A DNA stretch of 64,000 bases, taken from NCBI GenBank assembly GCA_023443625.1, contig JAEZTQ010000070.1:62001-126000 (forward strand), read 5' to 3'. Under the pieces are notes generated by a model. The model searched no databases. It saw nothing but the letters and a program-made list of their open reading frames with translations, and was not told the origin of the DNA. Each line of letters starts with the position of its first letter. Position 1 is the first letter of the stretch. Of the stretch, positions 58,969 through 64,000 are shown in pieces. A program made the position numbers and the translations under genes. Origin of the DNA: Bacillota bacterium (GTDB lineage: Bacteria > Bacillota_A > Clostridia > Lachnospirales > Lachnospiraceae).

Positions 58969-59277
58969 TAAGTGAAATACTGGTGATAAATCTGTGCTGA
59001 CTGGACTATTGTCTGGATTAGTGTCCATAATATCTGCCATATAGTCCCACCACTTTCTACAAATCTGAGTATTTGCACTCTCGCTCCAACGAGCTTCATC
59101 CTCTACCTCAAGATAACCAAAGAGAATGTTGGTCTCTTTATCTAGAAAAATACTGTAGTTCTTGCCACCAAATTCGTGAATCATATCCACCATCTCTGGC
59201 CATAATGCATTGTGACGCTTCTCATATTCTTCTGCGCAACCTTCATACAATTTCATCTTAAAACCTTTTCTTACCAT
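58963..59277 (-). CDS. rhaM: L-rhamnose mutarotase
   Basis: The 104-residue protein interconverts alpha and beta L-rhamnose. The start MVRKGFKMKLYEGCAEEYEK, then RHNALWPEM, catalytic His in HNALWP, NYSIFLDKETNILFGYLEVE and CRKWWDYMADIM are the family signature over full length. Its presence beside galactosidases suggests use of rhamnose-containing pectin (rhamnogalacturonan). It follows the GH42 gene by about 50 bp and is probably in its operon. Confidence 0.95.
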   Translation of the reverse strand: MVRKGFKMKLYEGCAEEYEKRHNALWPEMVDMIHEFGGKNYSIFLDKETNILFGYLEVEDEARWSESANTQICRKWWDYMADIMDTNPDNSPVSTDLSPVFHLD

Positions 59278-59329
59278 AGTCTTCTTGCTCCTCCTAAGTG
59301 CTGTTCTTATCGTCGTTAAAAATTAAATG

Positions 59330-61375
59330 TTATATTTTTAGCACCATAACTCCATAAGCTTCTAATGAAAGAATACCCTTTTGCTTCTTATTGGTCAATA
59401 GATCATAACATTCTTTTTTAAAATTAACATCCATGGCATAAGGCATATAATTAAGCAAGAAAATATAATCCTGATCATCCTTCCTACGAAGGGTTACTTC
59501 TATCTCCTTTGGTAAGTCCATCAGATCCTCTATGACAGAGGTTAGGCCTATCTTATCAAGGAACAGTTCTGCACTATCCTCACCAAAACCTCCACCAAAA
59601 TAATACACCTTTCCTTTACCATAGTCCTTACGAAGAAGCGCTGGTGCACCCCCATAGTAGTTCTGGTCATAGGTTCCTTCTACCACAGCCTGATCTGCAA
59701 CTAAGACATCATTAAAGAACTTAATGGATGCTTGACGGTCTCCCCAAGTAAAGGTTTCCTCCTCATCATTAGGCCCCAAACATGTATAGTCTTCCACATA
59801 ACCTCCACAAAGAGGTGCTGCCAAACCTGGGAGCATGCTGGTAACACAACGACCTGTTTTATCCTTTAAACCAGTCCGAGCACCAAAAATAAGAGTTCCA
59901 CCCGCTTCTACATATGCAGTCAAAAGTTCTAGCCGCTCTTGTGTCAAAATTGCAGGATGAGGATATACAAGCAATTCATAATTTTTAAGTTCCTCTAGCT
60001 TACTGTCATCCTTCATACAATAAAAATCAAAAGGAATATGTCTATGCTGGAATGCTCTAAACCATCCGTCGGTACTCATATCAACAAGAGGCTTTAAGAA
60101 TATATCATTCTCCGCATCAAATTCATTATCGTAATCTTTTAAGATAGCAGCCTTACAGATACATCTTGCGCCGGCCACTTCACGTATCTTCTTAAAGTCC
60201 CCAGCGATGCCTTTTATTTCTTCTATTCTTCTGTTTGGCTGGTTAGAGTAATCATTAATACCAATCCAATAAATCTCTGTCCCTACATTAGAGGTACGCC
60301 AACGAAAATAGCTAACAAAGTCCGCACCATGAGCTACAGATTGCATGGTCCAGAGTCTTATTTGTCCCGGTTTTGGTGCAGGCTGCATCATCTTGGTATT
60401 CCAACCGCCACCACCGGCCTGCTGCTCCATAATGCCAAAGATAGGAGAAATACTTCTGGTTCTAGCCAAATTGAAGGAGGTATTTCTATCGTTTAAGGCT
60501 CCTGGCTTCTTAGGGTTTGCATCCTTAGAGAAAGCAAAGTTTGGATAGCTGTCATAGGTTATAAAATCTAAGCTTTCATCTTCTACCAATTCATGATAAT
60601 CTACATGGCCAAAGATACCATTTGTAGTAACAAACTGCTCTTTTAATCTATACTTTTTAAGAATTTCTGCCTGCATTCTTATATAGCGATTGGCAGTATG
60701 TGCAATAAAATGATTTTCCTCCAGCATTAGATGAGGATTTGGACTATCACTAGGTGTCGGTCTGGAAAGATGAACCTGTTCCCAGTCACTATAAGTCTGG
60801 TTCCAGAAATCAGCACCAATATGTTCATTAAGATTTTCTAAGGTTTTATATTTTTCTTTTAAATATCTTCTGAAGGCTATGTGATCACTCTTAGAATAAT
60901 ATCGGTTAATGGAGCAATTCACTTCGTTATCTATTTGCCAACCAATAATTGCAGGGAAGGAGCTATAATGCTTTGCAAGCCTTTCTACAATATTCTGACA
61001 ATACTTAAGATATATCTCTGAGGTCATATTATGATGCTGACGCATTCCGTGACGGAATAATACCCCTTCTTGGTTTGCATTTAAAATCTCTGGGTATTTC
61101 TCAGATAACCAGGCCGGGGGTGTAGCTGTAGGCGTACAGAAGATAACACCAATACCATGCTTCTCTGCCAGTTTAAGAACTGGTTCAAAATAGTCAAGGG
61201 TATATCTACCTTCCTCTGGCTCAAGGAAATTCCAAGCAAATTCAGCTATTCTTATTACCTCAATCCCTAACTCCTTCATTCTAGTTAAATCAGCTTCCCA
61301 ATACTTAGGTCCCCAATGCTCAGGGTAATAACAAACTCCCATGGTAATGTGATTCATATTTAATGATTTTTTCAT
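59330..61375 (-). CDS. Glycoside hydrolase family 42 beta-galactosidase
   Basis: The 681-residue enzyme has a GH42 barrel: ITMGVCYYPEHWGPKYWEAD, EVIRIAEFAWNFLEPEEGRY, CTPTATPPAWLSEKYPEILN, and acid/base Glu in IIGWQIDNEVNC. The nucleophile is in SPIFGIMEQQAGG. The trimerisation domain (LVYPHPAILTQERLELLTAY) and C-terminal beta domain follow. GAGGAGG precedes the ATG. It is intracellular and may degrade galactan-derived oligosaccharides with the GH35. Confidence 0.93.
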   Translation of the reverse strand: MKKSLNMNHITMGVCYYPEHWGPKYWEADLTRMKELGIEVIRIAEFAWNFLEPEEGRYTLDYFEPVLKLAEKHGIGVIFCTPTATPPAWLSEKYPEILNANQEGVLFRHGMRQHHNMTSEIYLKYCQNIVERLAKHYSSFPAIIGWQIDNEVNCSINRYYSKSDHIAFRRYLKEKYKTLENLNEHIGADFWNQTYSDWEQVHLSRPTPSDSPNPHLMLEENHFIAHTANRYIRMQAEILKKYRLKEQFVTTNGIFGHVDYHELVEDESLDFITYDSYPNFAFSKDANPKKPGALNDRNTSFNLARTRSISPIFGIMEQQAGGGGWNTKMMQPAPKPGQIRLWTMQSVAHGADFVSYFRWRTSNVGTEIYWIGINDYSNQPNRRIEEIKGIAGDFKKIREVAGARCICKAAILKDYDNEFDAENDIFLKPLVDMSTDGWFRAFQHRHIPFDFYCMKDDSKLEELKNYELLVYPHPAILTQERLELLTAYVEAGGTLIFGARTGLKDKTGRCVTSMLPGLAAPLCGGYVEDYTCLGPNDEEETFTWGDRQASIKFFNDVLVADQAVVEGTYDQNYYGGAPALLRKDYGKGKVYYFGGGFGEDSAELFLDKIGLTSVIEDLMDLPKEIEVTLRRKDDQDYIFLLNYMPYAMDVNFKKECYDLLTNKKQKGILSLEAYGVMVLKI

Positions 61376-61413
61376 CTTTTACCTCCTCATATCTACAATA
61401 ATTCAAAGTTATC

Positions 61414-62598
61414 CTAGTCCATTGCCCCATATATGGCATTTCTTAGTTCTCTAATGAAGGACCAATTGCTGTAACCACTAATCTGTGTCAGGTAAAGGAA
61501 AGTCAAGTTATCCTTCAAATCAACTGTAAAATAAGGACCTGTCCAGCCATCCCAGCCAAACTCTCCTTCTACTCCCCTATCTTTATGGTCACTCTTTGCC
61601 TCTCTGGTACGCATCAGGTAACCATAACCATACCCCTCTAGCTGAGGAAAATTAACCATAGCCTTTTGTTTCATATTTAATTCATTGTGAGTAAAGTGTT
61701 CTACGGTACTTCTCTCAAGAATTTTTACTCCAGTATAGCTGCCCCCGCCTGCCAACATCCGGGCAAACCGGGAATAATCCCTTAGGGTAGAGCAAATTCC
61801 TGCTCCACCGGACTCAAACCCTGGCGGCTTAAGGCAATAAGATAGGCCTAAGTGTCTGTTCGTATCTATCTCAAGGGTATAGATACTTTTTTCCTCATTA
61901 TAATGACTTTTATATAGCTGGGCAAAACCTTCTTGTTTCTCTATGGGGACATAAAAGCCTGTATCCTGCATATCTAACGGCTCAAAAATCTCCTTCTTAT
62001 AGAGTTCGCTAATTTTACAATCAGCTATCACCTCTAATACTGCTGCCAAGACATCAGCAGAGAGACCATAACGCCATCCCTCTCCTGGATGAAAAGCTAA
62101 AGGACAGGAGGCAATGGCCTTCATTACCTCCCTTGTGGTATAGGCTCTTTTTTCATTCATAGCGAAATGAATTTCATCAAAAATCGATGTCATCTTCATT
62201 CCTGCCGGGTCAGGGTCGGGATATACAATTCCAGAGGTCATATGAAGTAAATCCTTAATTGTGATCGCTCTGTCAGCTGATACAATTTTACCCTTCTCTA
62301 ATACCTTCATTTGGGTAAATTCAGGAAGATACTTACTCACCTTATCCTCCAGCCTTAACAATCCTCTTTCCATAAATATCATGGCTGCCACTGCTGTAAC
62401 GGGCTTTGACATGGAATACATTCTAAAAATAGTATTCTCCCCCATATCAATCCCTTTTTCAATATCTGCTAATCCTCTGCAAGTTTGAAAAATCTCCTTG
62501 CCCATATGGTAGACTGTTACAATTCCGCCAGGAATATGGTGTTCATCAATTTCAATTTGAAGTAACCTAGATATCTCGTCAAATTGTCTTAAGTTCAT
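61414..62598 (-). CDS. Serine hydrolase of the beta-lactamase/esterase family
   Basis: The 394-residue protein has the class C-like fold with nucleophile Ser in FRMYSMSKPVTAVAAMIFME (SxxK) and the Tyr in WRYGLSADVLAAV (YxxxS-like YGLSADV). The last motif region is near FGWDGWTGPYF. There is no signal peptide. In sugar loci such proteins often act as acetyl esterases, so removal of acetyl groups from plant oligosaccharides is a fair guess; beta-lactam hydrolysis is unlikely. It is 38 bp upstream of the GH42 gene on the same strand. Confidence 0.85.
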   Translation of the reverse strand: MNLRQFDEISRLLQIEIDEHHIPGGIVTVYHMGKEIFQTCRGLADIEKGIDMGENTIFRMYSMSKPVTAVAAMIFMERGLLRLEDKVSKYLPEFTQMKVLEKGKIVSADRAITIKDLLHMTSGIVYPDPDPAGMKMTSIFDEIHFAMNEKRAYTTREVMKAIASCPLAFHPGEGWRYGLSADVLAAVLEVIADCKISELYKKEIFEPLDMQDTGFYVPIEKQEGFAQLYKSHYNEEKSIYTLEIDTNRHLGLSYCLKPPGFESGGAGICSTLRDYSRFARMLAGGGSYTGVKILERSTVEHFTHNELNMKQKAMVNFPQLEGYGYGYLMRTREAKSDHKDRGVEGEFGWDGWTGPYFTVDLKDNLTFLYLTQISGYSNWSFIRELRNAIYGAMD

Positions 62599-62640
62599 AA
62601 CCTCACCTTTTCTTATAGTGGCATTGATCTTGCTTCAAAG

Positions 62641-62684
62641 GTCACCAAGGTTACTATGATACCTTTCGTATTAATCTTAGTGAC
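62641..62684. terminator. Imperfect hairpin between the aldo/keto reductase and hydrolase genes
   Basis: GTCACCAAGGTTA / TAATCTTAGTGAC pairs at 11 of 13 positions, with ATTTCAT on the right. It may only partly separate the two genes. Confidence 0.45.
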
Positions 62685-62713
62685 TAATTTCATCTCATCA
62701 TGATTATTAATAA

Positions 62714-63718
62714 CTAGTTTATCATACTAATGGAATCAATCAGTTCTAATTCTTCCTTTGTAAAGCTTGTATGATTTACAATTTTTACATTCTCTTCTAT
62801 CTGTTCCGGTTTTGATGCGCCAATAAGAACGCTGCACACATCTGAATCCTTTAATACCCAGGAGAGAGCCATCTCAGCCAGAGTCTGTCCTCTTTGTCCT
62901 GCGATCTCGTTAAGCTTTCCTATTTGCTCCAAGCGTTCCCCGGTAAGTGAGCTTTCCTTTAAGAAGCGGTCATCTCTTGCAATTCGGCTGTCAGAAGGAA
63001 TTCCTTTTAAATATTTATCCGTTAATAACCCCTGGGCAAGAGGACTAAAGGCAATAATACCCATGCCCGCCTTTGCTGCATAGTTCTTAACTCCATCTTC
63101 TTCAATTCCTCTATCAAAGATAGAATATCTTCGTTGATTTATAATAAGGGGACACTTCAAATCTGCCATTATTTCTATAGCTTTCTTGCTATTCTCCTTA
63201 TCATAGTTAGAAATACCTGCATAAAGAGCTTTCCCACTTCTCACGGCCTGAGCAAGGGCTTCCATGGTTTCTTCAACTGGAGTCTCAGGGTCCATTCTAT
63301 GATGATAAAAGATATCCACATAATCTAATTGAAGTCTTTTTAAACTTTGATCAAGACTTGCTGTGAGATATTTTTTGCTTCCTCCGTTACCATAAGGGCC
63401 GGGCCACATATCATAGCCAGCCTTTGTACTAATTACCAGCTCATCTCGGTAAGGTTTCATACTTCCTACCAGGATACGTCCCAAATTCTCCTCAGCACTT
63501 CCGTAATTTGGGCCATAATTATTAGCTAGATCAAAATGGGTAACACCCAAATCAAATGCCTTATGACACATAGCTACCATATTATCATAGATATCCTTAC
63601 TTCCAAAATTATGCCAAAACCCCAGGGAAACTATGGGAAGTTTTAACCCACTATGTCCTATACGACGATAGCTCATATTCTCATATCTCTTGTCCCTTGC
63701 TAAATATACATTACTCAT
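62714..63718 (-). CDS. Aldo/keto reductase (YghZ / L-glyceraldehyde-3-phosphate reductase type)
   Basis: The 334-residue NADPH enzyme has MSYRRIGHSGLKLPIVSLGF, FDLANNYGPNYGSAEENLGR with the catalytic Tyr, DYVDIFYHHRMDPETPVEET, and LIGASKPEQIEENVKI. AANNYG and the AYGSAEE-like loop place it in the AKR14 group, which reduces small aldehydes. The start at 63718 follows AGGAGGAG. Its first codons overlap the end of the sensor kinase gene by 8 bp, so the two are translationally coupled. Confidence 0.9.
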   Translation of the reverse strand: MSNVYLARDKRYENMSYRRIGHSGLKLPIVSLGFWHNFGSKDIYDNMVAMCHKAFDLGVTHFDLANNYGPNYGSAEENLGRILVGSMKPYRDELVISTKAGYDMWPGPYGNGGSKKYLTASLDQSLKRLQLDYVDIFYHHRMDPETPVEETMEALAQAVRSGKALYAGISNYDKENSKKAIEIMADLKCPLIINQRRYSIFDRGIEEDGVKNYAAKAGMGIIAFSPLAQGLLTDKYLKGIPSDSRIARDDRFLKESSLTGERLEQIGKLNEIAGQRGQTLAEMALSWVLKDSDVCSVLIGASKPEQIEENVKIVNHTSFTKEELELIDSISMIN

Positions 63719-64000
63719 TCTCTTCTCCTCCTGATAATTCATATTTTTGATAAGCGATACGTAGGGTGACTTTTGTCCCTTGTCCTTCTTGGCTCCAAAT
63801 CTCCATGCCATATTTTTCACCGAAAATATGTTTTATCCTTTGTCGCACATTCCCTAAGCCTATGGTTCTCATCTGTCCGGTGATAGATACCCTATCCTCC
63901 ATCAGCCGCCTCATATTCTCTTTGGTCATTCCTACCCCATTATCCTCAATACCTACAATTAAGTCTGTACCTTCCCTCTCTACCAAAATCTTCAAATGCC
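63711..64000 (-). CDS. Sensor histidine kinase, C-terminal end (cut by window edge)
   Basis: The visible 96 codons read HLKILVEREGTDLIVGIEDN, GVGMTKENMRRLM and TIGLGNVRQRIKHIFGEKYG: the ATP-binding end of a YesM/LytS-type kinase, with the N-box downstream Asp-Asn-Gly and GLGNVRQR boxes. YesM kinases pair with AraC-type response regulators that control carbohydrate uptake, fitting this sugar region. The partner gene should lie beyond the window. Confidence 0.9.
   Translation of the reverse strand, partial: HLKILVEREGTDLIVGIEDNGVGMTKENMRRLMEDRVSITGQMRTIGLGNVRQRIKHIFGEKYGMEIWSQEGQGTKVTLRIAYQKYELSGGEENE

Overview
The window looks like a chromosomal segment of a low-GC, spore-forming anaerobic Firmicute, most likely a plant-polysaccharide-degrading Lachnospiraceae (clostridial cluster XIVa). 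This is inferred from AT-rich sequence, clostridial housekeeping synteny (rpsF-ssb-rpsR, gdpP-rplI-dnaB, sua5/ywlE/rpiB), ferredoxin-type redox proteins, sporulation genes (cwlD, a coat-like protein behind a sigma-K-like promoter, a YwmB protein) and many glycoside hydrolases with AraC regulators. No rRNA, tRNA or CRISPR array was recognised.

Layout. 0-8 kb: a cut-off membrane-anchored protein with a methyltransferase, a proline/glycine/methionine-repeat coat-like protein, YwmB, DUF402, then the rpiB / arginine-phosphatase / Sua5 cluster. 8-15 kb: a secreted leucine-rich-repeat protein, a chimeric remnant of a sugar ABC permease joined to an AraC-type regulator, a GH31 glycosidase and its AraC regulator. 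15.2-21 kb: the main discovery. The sporulation amidase gene cwlD is split into two undamaged halves by a 5,040-bp element carrying a large serine recombinase, a 45-codon ORF and a GH2 glycosidase. The element is bounded by an 8-bp direct repeat, and recombination across it would restore a 242-residue CwlD in frame, as the skin element does for sigK. 21-30 kb: a GH18 cortex-lytic-like protein, a kinase/P-loop protein pair, mecA, a MerR-controlled ferredoxin-type aldo/keto reductase, and small redox proteins. 30-46 kb: dnaB-rplI-gdpP, an acyltransferase, a LacI regulator, ahpC-ahpF, a GtrA/YfhO/CsbB-type glycosylation trio, a phosphofructokinase and rpsR-ssb-rpsF. 47-54 kb: a small membrane protein, pyrophosphatase, a chemoreceptor and a large secreted 5'-nucleotidase-like protein. 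54-64 kb: a sugar-utilisation region with a uroporphyrinogen-decarboxylase-like protein, an AraC regulator, GH35, rhamnose mutarotase, GH42, a serine hydrolase, an aldo/keto reductase and the end of a sensor kinase.

Two families of dispersed non-coding repeats were found by eye. One is a roughly 100-130 bp multi-hairpin intergenic element (three good copies, several partial). The other is a 57-80 bp leader that ends exactly at the start codon of three unrelated genes. All coordinates were read by hand and no homology search was run, so family assignments rest on recognised motifs and architecture.
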